Shown: one piece after another, positions 16,231 to 23,720 of the stretch
Layout: every line of letters begins with the position of its first letter
Position numbering within the stretch: the stretch's first letter is position 1
Assembly (NCBI RefSeq): GCF_000687935.1
Contig: NZ_JHZZ01000001.1
Location: forward strand, 62,001-126,000
Length of the DNA stretch: 64,000 nt
DNA from: Polaribacter sp. Hel_I_88
GTDB lineage: Bacteria; Bacteroidota; Bacteroidia; Flavobacteriales; Flavobacteriaceae
Reading direction: 5' to 3'
The notes under the pieces: generated by a model
What the model was told of the DNA's origin: nothing
Database searches by the model: none
What the model saw: the letters and a program-made list of their open reading frames with translations, nothing else
Program-made: the position numbers and the translations under genes

Positions 16231-17475
16231 TTAATTTTTTAATATTTCTTTTAATAATAACTCTAAAGACTTATTTACAGTTTTATCGATAACTCTTCCT
16301 CTTGGTTTCCCAAAGTTAAATTCTTCTACAAAAACATCAAAATCTGTTGCTATGGCTATAAATACAACTCCAACACTTTTATCTGTATCGTCTGTTGATG
16401 GTCCAGCATTTCCTGTAACTGCAATTGCATAATCTGTTTTCAATTTTTCTTTAGCTCCTTTTGCCATTTCTATAGCTACTTCTTTGCTAACTACAGAGTG
16501 TTTTTTGATGGTTTTTACTGAAACTCCCAACAAATTAATTTTTGTTTCTGCAGAATATGGAATAATGCTTCCTTTATAATAGGCTGATGAACCTGCAACC
16601 GAAACTAATGTTGCTGCAATTTTTCCTCCAGTTAAACTTTCTGCTGTACAAATTGTTTTTCCTTCTTTTTTTAAAAAGATGCCAATTTTGTCTTCTATTT
16701 TTCCTCCCTCGTCAAAACCAGAAATGATGTCTGGAATTAGTTGATACAGTTCATCAATTTGTTCTTGAAGTGTATCTTCTAATAACTTTTTATTGTTTCC
16801 TTTGGCTGATAAACGCAAACGAACTCTGCCAAAATTGGGCAAATACGCTAACTTTACAAAAGCTGGCAAATTATTTTCAAAATCCTCAATTCTTTCTGCA
16901 ACCACACTTTCTCCTTGTCCATAAGTAATCAAAGTTTTATGGATAATAAATGGCAATTGAAACTCTTTCCTTATTTTTGGTAAAACTTCATTTTTCATTA
17001 AACCTTTCATTTCTTCAGGAACTCCTGGTAATGAAACAAAAACAGTATTATTTTCATTAAACCACATACCTGGAGCTGTGCCATATTCATTTTTTAAATA
17101 GGTTGCTTTTGTAGGAATCATTCCCTGCAATCTATTTAGCTCGCCAAAAGGAATGTTATATTTTGCAAATAAGGTTTTAATATGATGCACAACTTCTTCA
17201 TTTAATACTAAGGTGTCATTAAAATACTCAGCAATTGTGTGTTTTGTAATATCGTCTTTTGTGGGTCCTAAACCTCCAGTAATAATCACAATATCTACTC
17301 TTTGTTGTGCCTCTTCTAGCGCATTTAAAATATGTTGCTTATCATCTTGAATAGAAGAAATCTGATACACAGAAACTCCAATTTTATTTAATTCTGTTCC
17401 TATCCACTGTGAGTTTGTATCTACGATTTGCCCGATTAAAATTTCGTCTCCAATAGTTATAATTTCTGCTTTCAT
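16231..17475 (-). CDS. cinA: CinA family protein (MoaB-like domain plus nicotinamide-nucleotide amidase domain)
   Basis: A 414-residue, full-length two-domain CinA. The N-terminal MoaB/MogA-like domain (residues about 1-170) has IITIGDEILIGQIVDTNS and TGGLGPTKDD. The C-terminal domain (about 255-412) has CTAESLTGGKIAATLV and AVTGNAGPS, typical of the PncC nicotinamide-mononucleotide deamidase. It probably recycles pyridine nucleotides. The start ATG overlaps the stop of the upstream small membrane-protein gene (ATGA), so translation is probably coupled. Confidence 0.94.
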   Translation of the reverse strand: MKAEIITIGDEILIGQIVDTNSQWIGTELNKIGVSVYQISSIQDDKQHILNALEEAQQRVDIVIITGGLGPTKDDITKHTIAEYFNDTLVLNEEVVHHIKTLFAKYNIPFGELNRLQGMIPTKATYLKNEYGTAPGMWFNENNTVFVSLPGVPEEMKGLMKNEVLPKIRKEFQLPFIIHKTLITYGQGESVVAERIEDFENNLPAFVKLAYLPNFGRVRLRLSAKGNNKKLLEDTLQEQIDELYQLIPDIISGFDEGGKIEDKIGIFLKKEGKTICTAESLTGGKIAATLVSVAGSSAYYKGSIIPYSAETKINLLGVSVKTIKKHSVVSKEVAIEMAKGAKEKLKTDYAIAVTGNAGPSTDDTDKSVGVVFIAIATDFDVFVEEFNFGKPRGRVIDKTVNKSLELLLKEILKN

Positions 17476-17789
17476 TCTTTACCTATATCATTTATATCTT
17501 GATAATCTGTATTGTTTTTTTGTAATCTTTTTCGCAAAAAAACGAAAAGTATATATGGAATAATAACACTTAATAAAATTGATAAATTTCTATTGTCTTG
17601 AAAATCTTGGTGAATTTCGAAATCAGTAATAAATCCATAAATTAAAAGGTACAAAAATCGAATTGCTAAAGATGTGAAAAATCCCACACAAAAATAAAAG
17701 ATTTTGTTTTTATGAAATCTTTTAGCCAAATATGTAAAACAACCACCAATAAATATGGATGCAATTATTTGTATTGTAAAATTTATCAA
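17472..17789 (-). CDS. Small membrane protein, paralogue 1 of 3
   Basis: A 105-residue protein I do not recognise, with about three hydrophobic segments and a charged tail ending DINDIGKE. The start is TTG at 17789. Its first half (FTYLAKRFHKNKIFYFCVGFF) resembles the next two upstream proteins, and all three end in an Asp/Glu-Ile-Gly-Lys motif, so they look like tandem duplicates. Its stop overlaps the cinA start by 4 bp. Confidence 0.65.
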   Translation of the reverse strand: MINFTIQIIASIFIGGCFTYLAKRFHKNKIFYFCVGFFTSLAIRFLYLLIYGFITDFEIHQDFQDNRNLSILLSVIIPYILFVFLRKRLQKNNTDYQDINDIGKE

Positions 17790-17838
17790 ATCTTTTTATT
17801 CTAATATTAAATAATTTAGTACTGTGTAATCACTAAAA

Positions 17839-18183
17839 TTAAGTACTTATTTGGTCTGAAGGTTTTCCTATTTCGTCAATTAACTTATTTGTGTTTGGTA
17901 TTTCTTTTTGCCAAGTCTTTTTTAAATAATTATACAAGAAGTAACATGTTAAAAGACCAAAAGGCATAGCTATTACACCTAATAAAAAATCGCTTATAGA
18001 ATCATCAGAATACTCGTTAGAAAAAGCATCAATTAAAAATAGAATAATTACTCCAAATAAAAGACTTCCAACATAATAAACTACTATGCCCAAAATTGCA
18101 AAAACCCATTTGCTTTTATCATATTCCTCTGCTAATTTGTAGAAATATTTTCCAATCCAATACAGTAATATTAATCCTAACAT
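17839..18183 (-). CDS. Small membrane protein, paralogue 2 of 3
   Basis: A 114-residue protein with three hydrophobic segments (about residues 1-15, 28-52 and 65-85) and a C-terminal cytoplasmic tail containing LIDEIGKPSDQ. The N-terminal YKLAEEYDKSKWVFAILGIV aligns with SLAKKYNKYLFLYSILGLL of paralogue 3 without gaps through the first membrane segment. No known family is recognised. It starts at ATG 18183 and lies in the same direction as its neighbours. Confidence 0.65.
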   Translation of the reverse strand: MLGLILLYWIGKYFYKLAEEYDKSKWVFAILGIVVYYVGSLLFGVIILFLIDAFSNEYSDDSISDFLLGVIAMPFGLLTCYFLYNYLKKTWQKEIPNTNKLIDEIGKPSDQIST

Positions 18184-18209
18184 AGTTTTTCAATTTTTAA
18201 ATTTTATTT

Positions 18210-18530
18210 TTATACTTTCCCAATATCACTGATTTTAGAATCTTTAATTAATTTTTTAAATTTTCTTTCTAAGAATTTATAATAAATTCCAGATATTAGT
18301 AAAGCAAGAGGTATTATGAAACATCCCATAACAATTTCATTCGAAAAAGATAACTTATCAAAAGCAAATGAAAAAAGAGATACTGAAATCACATATAAAA
18401 AATAATAGCTTAATAAAAAAGACAATAACCCCAATATTGAATATAAAAATAAATATTTATTATATTTTTTCGCTAAGCTGAAAAACATTCTAATTACAAA
18501 AAGACAAAAAATAATTGATATTGGATTCAA
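18210..18530 (-). CDS. Small membrane protein, paralogue 3 of 3
   Basis: A 106-residue protein with three hydrophobic stretches and a basic tail ending SKISDIGKV. The start is TTG at 18530. Alignment with paralogue 2 supports this start over the ATG at 18488, because residues before that Met also align. It begins 15 bp after the FAH gene stop. Function is unknown. Confidence 0.6.
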   Translation of the reverse strand: MNPISIIFCLFVIRMFFSLAKKYNKYLFLYSILGLLSFLLSYYFLYVISVSLFSFAFDKLSFSNEIVMGCFIIPLALLISGIYYKFLERKFKKLIKDSKISDIGKV

Positions 18531-18545
18531 TTCAGTTCTAGTTTT

Positions 18546-19154
18546 TTACTTTACTCTTATATTAAATGCTTCTTTGCCTTCAATGATTCCTTTTAAATTG
18601 TCGTTTTCTACAACTTTACCAACACCTGCAGGAGTTCCTGTAAAAATGATATCTCCTTTTTTTAAGGTGAAATATTGAGATACATAAGCAATCAACTCGT
18701 CAGTTTTCCACAACATTGCATTTGTGTTTCCATCTTGTACCAGTTCATCATTCTTAAACAATTGGAATTTTAAATTGTCTAAATCAAAGTTATCCTTTGG
18801 ATAAAATTCGCCAACAACTGCACTGCCATCAAAAGCTTTTGCTTTTTCCCAAGGCAAACCTTTTTCTTTGCACTGTTGTTGTACATCTCTTGCTGTAAAA
18901 TCGATTCCCAAACCAATTTCGTCATAATATTTATGCGCAAACTTGGCATCAATATGTTTACCAACTTTATTTATTTTTATCAACACCTCTACTTCATAAT
19001 GCACATCATCAGAAAAAGGTGGAATAAAAAATGGATTTTTCCTCGGTAAAATTGCAGAATCTGGTTTTAGAAAAACAACAGGGTTTTCTGGTTTTTCGTT
19101 TGCTAATTCCTCAATATGTTTTGCGTAATTGCGCCCAATACAAATTATTTTCAT
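18546..19154 (-). CDS. Fumarylacetoacetate hydrolase family protein (acylpyruvase-like)
   Basis: A 202-residue FAH-fold enzyme of the short YcgM/FAHD1 type, which hydrolyses acylpyruvates or decarboxylates oxaloacetate using a divalent metal. Motifs are IGRNYAKHIEEL, the metal-binding HYEVEVLIKI (Glu-x-Glu), GIDFTARDVQ and FTGTPAGVG. The frame could start two codons earlier (Met-Gly-Met-Lys), but those codons are the tail of an intergenic repeat that also adds Met-Gly to the neighbouring purU, so Met at 19154 is the likely start. It follows purU in the same direction. Confidence 0.85.
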   Translation of the reverse strand: MKIICIGRNYAKHIEELANEKPENPVVFLKPDSAILPRKNPFFIPPFSDDVHYEVEVLIKINKVGKHIDAKFAHKYYDEIGLGIDFTARDVQQQCKEKGLPWEKAKAFDGSAVVGEFYPKDNFDLDNLKFQLFKNDELVQDGNTNAMLWKTDELIAYVSQYFTLKKGDIIFTGTPAGVGKVVENDNLKGIIEGKEAFNIRVK

Positions 19155-19260
19155 TCCCATCTTAATCTTCCCAAAGGGAAGAAACTATTATATTAGTATT
19201 ATGTTTATTTTCATTTTATATCCACAAGATTGTTTTCCCCTTTGGGGAAATTAAAAGGGC
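19155..19260 (-). repeat. Composite A-B repeat, copy 1, between purU and the FAH gene
   Basis: On the minus strand it begins with an A-element (19233-19260), continues with a 51-bp spacer, and ends with a B-element (19155-19181) holding CTTCCCTTTGGGAAG. The same layout with the same spacer length occurs at 20130-20233; about 37 of 51 spacer bases match without gaps. It starts at the purU stop codon and ends at the next gene's start. Confidence 0.85.
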
Positions 19261-20129
19261 TACTCCCCAGCTTCTGGGAATACAATAGCTCTATTTCCAG
19301 AAACAATTATTTGGTTGTTTAAATGACATTTTATAGCTCTTGCCAAGACTAACTTTTCTATATCTGCACCAATTCGTTTTAAAGTAGTTGGTGTACTTTC
19401 GTGCGAAACTGGCTTTACATCTTGCTCTATAATTGGACCTTCATCTAAATCTTCAGTGGCATAATGTGCAGTTGCTCCTATTAACTTCACGCCTCTTTCA
19501 TAGGCTTTTTTATATGGATTTGCTCCTTGAAAAGCAGGTAAAAAAGAATGATGAATATTGATAATTTTCTCTGGATAATGATTGATAAATTCTGATGACA
19601 AAATTTGCATATATCTAGCCATTACAACCAAATCAATATTATTGGAATCTAGCAAATTAATAACCTGTGCTTCTTGATTTGTTTTTGTTTCTTTTATAAC
19701 TGGTAAATGATAAAAAGGAACATCAAACATTTCTGCAATGTGCCTTAATTTATCGTGATTACTGATAATCATTTTTACATTACCATTTAAACTTCCTTCT
19801 TTAAAGCGCTCTAACAAATCATATAAATTATGACTTGTATGTGAAACCATTAATGCAACATTTTGTTTTTTATCACCATAATTTACAGACCAATCAAATT
19901 TTAGAGGTTCTGCCAACTCTAAAAAACTTTTTTCTAACTCGTTTTTAGAAATATTTGTGCCTTCTGCATTTAAACGAACTCGCATAAAATAGGTGTTTTC
20001 AATAGAGTTTACATATTGCTGACAACTTAAAATATTGAATCCTTTTTCATAAAAAAAACTGGTAATTTTTGCTACCAATCCTTTTTGATCTGGACATTTT
20101 ATTAAAAAAGTTACTAGTTGTGATTTCAT
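19260..20129 (-). CDS. purU: Formyltetrahydrofolate deformylase
   Basis: PurU hydrolyses 10-formyl-tetrahydrofolate to formate and tetrahydrofolate, balancing one-carbon units for purine synthesis. An N-terminal ACT domain (residues about 5-75, CPDQKGLVAKITSFF) precedes the formyltransferase-fold catalytic domain. The catalytic Asn-His-Asp residues are in INIHHSFLPAFQG and ATAHYATEDLDEGPII. The start at 20129 is preferred over the in-frame ATG two codons upstream, which is repeat-derived. The C-terminal PEAGE extension is also unusual; homologues generally end close to the NRxIxF strand. It sits between menB and the FAH gene. Confidence 0.93.
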   Translation of the reverse strand: MKSQLVTFLIKCPDQKGLVAKITSFFYEKGFNILSCQQYVNSIENTYFMRVRLNAEGTNISKNELEKSFLELAEPLKFDWSVNYGDKKQNVALMVSHTSHNLYDLLERFKEGSLNGNVKMIISNHDKLRHIAEMFDVPFYHLPVIKETKTNQEAQVINLLDSNNIDLVVMARYMQILSSEFINHYPEKIINIHHSFLPAFQGANPYKKAYERGVKLIGATAHYATEDLDEGPIIEQDVKPVSHESTPTTLKRIGADIEKLVLARAIKCHLNNQIIVSGNRAIVFPEAGE

Positions 20130-20233
20130 TCCCATCTTAATCTTCCCAAAGGGAAGAAACTGTTATGTTATTAATATTGTGTTTTGCTTTCTGTATCCTC
20201 AAGAATGTTTTCCCCTTTGGGGAAATTAAAAGA
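20130..20233 (-). repeat. Composite A-B repeat, copy 2, between menB and purU
   Basis: It has the same arrangement as the copy at 19155-19260: an A-element at 20208-20233 directly after the menB stop, a 51-bp spacer, and a B-element at 20130-20157 that supplies ATG GGA just before the purU start. The two copies flank purU on both sides. Confidence 0.85.
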
Positions 20234-20236
20234 GGA

Positions 20237-21076
20237 TTATGGTATCCATTTTTTAGGAAAATTTGGTTTTCTTTTTTCCAAAAACGCATCTCTTCCTTCT
20301 TTTGCTTCGTCTGTCATGTAAGCCAATCTTGTTGCTTCACCAGCAAAAACTTGTTGCCCAACCATACCATCATCTGTTAAATTCATGGCGAATTTTAGCA
20401 TTTTTATAGACGTCGGACTTTTCTCTAAAATTTCTTGTGCCCATCCATAAGCTGTACTTTCTAATTCTTCATGAGGAATTACAGCATTTACCATGCCCAT
20501 TTCGTACGCTTCTTGTGCAGAATAATTTCTTCCTAAAAAGAAAATTTCTCTGGCTCTTTTTTGTCCAACCATTTTTGCCAAATATGCAGATCCATAACCA
20601 CCATCAAAAGAAGTTACATCTGCATCTGTTTGTTTAAAAATAGCGTTTTCTTTACTTGCTAATGTTAAATCGCAAACAACGTGTAAAGAATGTCCACCAC
20701 CAACTGCCCAACCAGGAACCACTGCAATTACTGCTTTTGGCATAAAACGTATCAACCTTTGAACTTCTAAAATATTCAATCGATGATACCCATCTTCACC
20801 CACATATCCTTGATGACCTCTTGCTTTTTGATCTCCTCCAGAACAAAAAGAATAAATGCCATCTTTTGTACTTGGGCCTTCAGCAGATAATAAAACCACC
20901 CCAATATTCACATCTTCTCCTGCATCATAAAAAGCATCATACAATTCTTTGGTAGTTTTTGGTCTAAAAGCATTTCTAACATTGGGTCTGTTAAAAGCTA
21001 TTCTTGCAACTCCATTGCATTTTTTATACGTAATATCTTCGTATTCTTTAACAGTTTTCCATTCGGGTTGTATCAT
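20237..21076 (-). CDS. menB: 1,4-dihydroxy-2-naphthoyl-CoA synthase MenB
   Basis: MenB closes the second ring in menaquinone synthesis, turning o-succinylbenzoyl-CoA into dihydroxynaphthoyl-CoA. It is a 279-residue crotonase-fold enzyme. FCSGGDQKARG holds the oxyanion-hole region, AVVPGWAVGGGHSLHVVCDLTLAS the core, and TSFDGGYGSAYLAKMVG includes the conserved Asp-Gly-Gly-Tyr typical of MenB. It ends ENxxKKWIP-like at the usual place. menD lies 2.6 kb away on the same strand, but other genes intervene. Confidence 0.96.
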   Translation of the reverse strand: MIQPEWKTVKEYEDITYKKCNGVARIAFNRPNVRNAFRPKTTKELYDAFYDAGEDVNIGVVLLSAEGPSTKDGIYSFCSGGDQKARGHQGYVGEDGYHRLNILEVQRLIRFMPKAVIAVVPGWAVGGGHSLHVVCDLTLASKENAIFKQTDADVTSFDGGYGSAYLAKMVGQKRAREIFFLGRNYSAQEAYEMGMVNAVIPHEELESTAYGWAQEILEKSPTSIKMLKFAMNLTDDGMVGQQVFAGEATRLAYMTDEAKEGRDAFLEKRKPNFPKKWIP

Positions 21077-21144
21077 ATTTTTGTATTTTAGACGTTGTTA
21101 ATTAAGAAAAAAGCTATTATCAGCAAAAATAAACAATCTAAGCT

Positions 21145-22302
21145 ATGATTCAGAAAACACTCTCATTATTATTTATACTTTTTTCTTGTGTAGGATTTTC
21201 TCAAAAAACAATTCAACATTCTTTAGAATCTGACATTTTAGAAACCACAAGAAATATTAAAATTTATATTCCTGAAGGATATGAAAAAGATAGTATTAAA
21301 AATTATCCTTTGACAATTGTTTTAGAGGAGGAATTGCTCTTTGATATTTATGTAGGCAATTCAGTGTTATTTGCCAAAAAAGACAAAGCTCCCAAACAAA
21401 TTGTAGTGGGTATTTCTATGGAAGATACAAAAGGACAAGATATTTCTTTCAATAGAAATACGGGTCAATTAACAACTACAGCCAGTAATTTTTACGAGTT
21501 TTTAAGAGACGAAGTTATTTTTTATATGGAAAGCAACTATAGAACATCGCCTTTTATTTCTTTGTTTGGTGAAGGATACTCTGCAAACTTAATTTCTCAT
21601 TTTTTGAGAGAAGATGCTGCTTTTATCAATTCTTTTATTTGTATAAATCCTAGTTTTTCTGATTTTATTGGTGGTGAATTACAATCTTATAATTTAGATA
21701 AATTTAGCAAAAAGGACAATACTTTTTATTTTTACACCAATAATTCAACCTCTTTTTCAACTGATAAACAGCAAAAAATTGAGCAAATTCAGACAGCATT
21801 AAGTAGTGTGGAAATTAAAAATTTTAATATCATAAACGATGTAATTACAACCTCTAGTTCTATTTCTGCTGCAAGTGAAGCAATTCCAAGAGCAATGACT
21901 AAGATTTTTGAAATTTATTCACCAATTTCTGATGAAGAATTTAATGAAAAAGTAAAAGATTTGGCACCAAGTGATGCCATTTACTATGTAGAAAATAAAT
22001 ATTTAGAAATAGAATTTTTGTTTGGCACAAATTTAGGAATTAGAGAAAGAGATATTTTTGCAATTGAAAAAATTATCATCGAAAAAGAAAATGGCGACAA
22101 ATTAAGAGATTTTGGCAAGATGATTTTAAAATTATATCCAACATCTCATTTAGGTGATTATTATATTGGTAGATATTATGAATCTGGAAAAATGTTTAAA
22201 AAAGCATTAAAACAATACAAAATAGGTTATGGAAAAATGGATCCTGCTGATCCTAATTCGGATGCTTTTTACGAGAATATATTAAGATTGGGAGGACAGT
22301 AA
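21145..22302 (+). CDS. Alpha/beta-hydrolase-fold esterase-like protein, probably without the catalytic serine
   Basis: A 385-residue exported protein (signal peptide ending GFSQ) with the layout of the esterase D/FrsA-type hydrolases: RNIKIYIPEGYEKDSIKNYPLTIVL and a central nucleophile-elbow region. At that elbow the sequence is FGEGYSA, where active members have Gly-x-Ser-x-Gly, so the expected Ser is Gly. A Ser two residues later is the only alternative. The C-terminal 60 residues look like a TPR-type helical hairpin pair (LGDYYIGRYYESGKMFKKALKQ). It is probably a non-catalytic or altered binding protein in the periplasm. It starts divergently from menB. Confidence 0.75.
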   Translation: MIQKTLSLLFILFSCVGFSQKTIQHSLESDILETTRNIKIYIPEGYEKDSIKNYPLTIVLEEELLFDIYVGNSVLFAKKDKAPKQIVVGISMEDTKGQDISFNRNTGQLTTTASNFYEFLRDEVIFYMESNYRTSPFISLFGEGYSANLISHFLREDAAFINSFICINPSFSDFIGGELQSYNLDKFSKKDNTFYFYTNNSTSFSTDKQQKIEQIQTALSSVEIKNFNIINDVITTSSSISAASEAIPRAMTKIFEIYSPISDEEFNEKVKDLAPSDAIYYVENKYLEIEFLFGTNLGIRERDIFAIEKIIIEKENGDKLRDFGKMILKLYPTSHLGDYYIGRYYESGKMFKKALKQYKIGYGKMDPADPNSDAFYENILRLGGQ

Positions 22303-22330
22303 GGCCCCTTTAATTCCCCAAAGGGGAAAA
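22303..22330 (+). repeat. A-element (28-bp palindromic repeat) after the esterase-like gene
   Basis: It follows the TAA stop directly and is base-for-base the reverse complement of 4500-4527. It can fold into two alternative hairpins and ends in a run of A. Confidence 0.88.
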
Positions 22331-22364
22331 ATGTTTGCGGTTTTGTGTTTGTAGTAAAAAAAAC

Positions 22365-22492
22365 AATGGTTAATGGTTAATGGTTAATGGTTAATGGTTA
22401 ATGGTTAATGGTTAATGGTTAATGGTTAATGGTTAATGGTTAATGGTTAATGGTTAATGGTTAATGGTTAATGGTTAATGGTTAATGGTTAA
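22365..22492. repeat. Perfect 7-bp tandem repeat (TTAATGG, about 18 units)
   Basis: A 128-bp array of the heptamer GGTTAAT with no mismatches, lying between the convergent esterase-like gene and the outer-membrane protein gene. The period of seven cycles through all frames and TAA appears in each, so neither strand is open. The array is non-coding. The rest of the 231-bp gap holds the A-element and AT-rich DNA. Confidence 0.97.
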
Positions 22493-22533
22493 ACCTAAAA
22501 AATCAAGAAACATTATAAAAATTAAATGTGTAA

Positions 22534-23223
22534 TTATTTTTTATTGAAAGGAACTCTCCAAGTAAAACCAGCACCAACAAAAAGTCCATCATTTTCACCA
22601 ATTAAAGCATCTAGCTGAAAATTAGTATTGATTAAATAATAGTACCCAGCATCAAAATTAATTTGATCTGTATTGTTTAAAAATGTTCCGAAAGTTTCTA
22701 CAAAAACACCCATTTTAGTATTTAGACTATAAGCCATATTAAATACATACAATGCATTATTTGTATTAAAATCATCATTTACATTGATTCCCAAATTGGC
22801 AGTATACGAAAGTTTATCCGTAAAAGAGCTTCCAAAAATATAGGTTAATTGTGTGTTTTTAGCATCTGCACCAAAATCATAAGATAGTTGTAAGCTAGAT
22901 TTTGAATTGCTATCTACATTGCTTAATAAATATCTTGCTCCTATTGTAAAAGATGCTAAATCGCTTGCAAAGTTTTCTCCTGATAAAATGAACCCAGAAT
23001 TTAGTTCTAATTTTTCTGAAAGTCCAAACCTAAAAAAAGAACTTGGTACATAAAGAGAATTATTTTCAAAAAAATCTATTCCTGTTTGGTTTTGAAAAAC
23101 ATTTTTACCAACCGTATTTACAGACAACGCTTGTCCTGGTCTGTCAGAAGCTAAAGATTCTGTAAACTGAGCTTTTACAGTAATCGAAAACAATACAAAA
23201 CAAAGAAATACTATTTTTTTCAT
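22534..23223 (-). CDS. Outer-membrane beta-barrel, phenol-MetA-degradation-like transporter family
   Basis: A 229-residue exported protein with a signal peptide (KKIVFLCFVLFSITVKAQ). The mature part begins SDRPGQALSVNTVGKNVFQNQTG, a conserved start in this family, followed by alternating amphipathic strands (for example FRFGLSEKLELNSGF and LFVGAGFTWRV) and a terminal aromatic strand, as expected for an outer-membrane barrel of about ten strands. The name 'transporter' in databases rests on fold similarity only. It begins 2 bp after the CvfB-like gene and ends the menD operon. Confidence 0.75.
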   Translation of the reverse strand: MKKIVFLCFVLFSITVKAQFTESLASDRPGQALSVNTVGKNVFQNQTGIDFFENNSLYVPSSFFRFGLSEKLELNSGFILSGENFASDLASFTIGARYLLSNVDSNSKSSLQLSYDFGADAKNTQLTYIFGSSFTDKLSYTANLGINVNDDFNTNNALYVFNMAYSLNTKMGVFVETFGTFLNNTDQINFDAGYYYLINTNFQLDALIGENDGLFVGAGFTWRVPFNKK

Positions 23224-23225
23224 AG

Positions 23226-23720
23226 CTATTTTACCAATTCAATTCTGTCTTCTTTGATCACAATTAGCTTTTGTTTGTACAAATTACCAACTGCTTTTTT
23301 AAACGCTTTTTTACTCATTTTCATATGAAAACGAATTGCATCTGGAGAGCTTTTATCTGTCAATAATAAAAAACCTTCTCTACTATCTTTTAATTTGTTT
23401 AAAACTTTATCAACATCTGCATCTATAACATTTCTAAAACCTTGAGGACGCAAAGAAACATCAATTTTACCATCTTCTCTGATGTTTTTGATGTACCCAA
23501 CAACTTCCATATTTTCTTCTAACTCCTGAAAAACTTCGCTTCTAAAAAGCAAACCATCAAATTCGTCGTTAATGCAAACTGTGTATCCTAAAGCTGTTTC
23601 GTTTTCAATCACTAAACTTACTTTATCTCCTTCTTTAAAATCATATTCGAATTGTTGAGAATCTTCTTGCTCATTATTTTCAAACTCTTGATGCTCGTTT
23701 TCTTCTTCGTGTAAATCCAT
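23226..23720 (-). CDS. Short CvfB-like S1 RNA-binding protein
   Basis: A 164-residue protein with an acidic N-terminus (Glu/Gln-rich to residue 28), one S1-type OB fold (KEGDKVSLVIENETALGYTV to KIDVSLRPQGF) and a C-terminal winged helix (MSKKAFKKAVGNLYKQKLI). This is the layout of the second half of CvfB, an RNA-binding regulator of about 290 residues with several S1 domains, so it is a shortened member. It probably binds RNA; the target is unknown. Its ATG overlaps the menD stop (TAATG), indicating translational coupling. Confidence 0.82.
   Translation of the reverse strand: MDLHEEENEHQEFENNEQEDSQQFEYDFKEGDKVSLVIENETALGYTVCINDEFDGLLFRSEVFQELEENMEVVGYIKNIREDGKIDVSLRPQGFRNVIDADVDKVLNKLKDSREGFLLLTDKSSPDAIRFHMKMSKKAFKKAVGNLYKQKLIVIKEDRIELVK

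Noticed and set aside
22365..22492. Heptamer array as a CRISPR or coding repeat
   Set aside because: The unit is 7 bp without spacers, and every frame on both strands has TAA stops.
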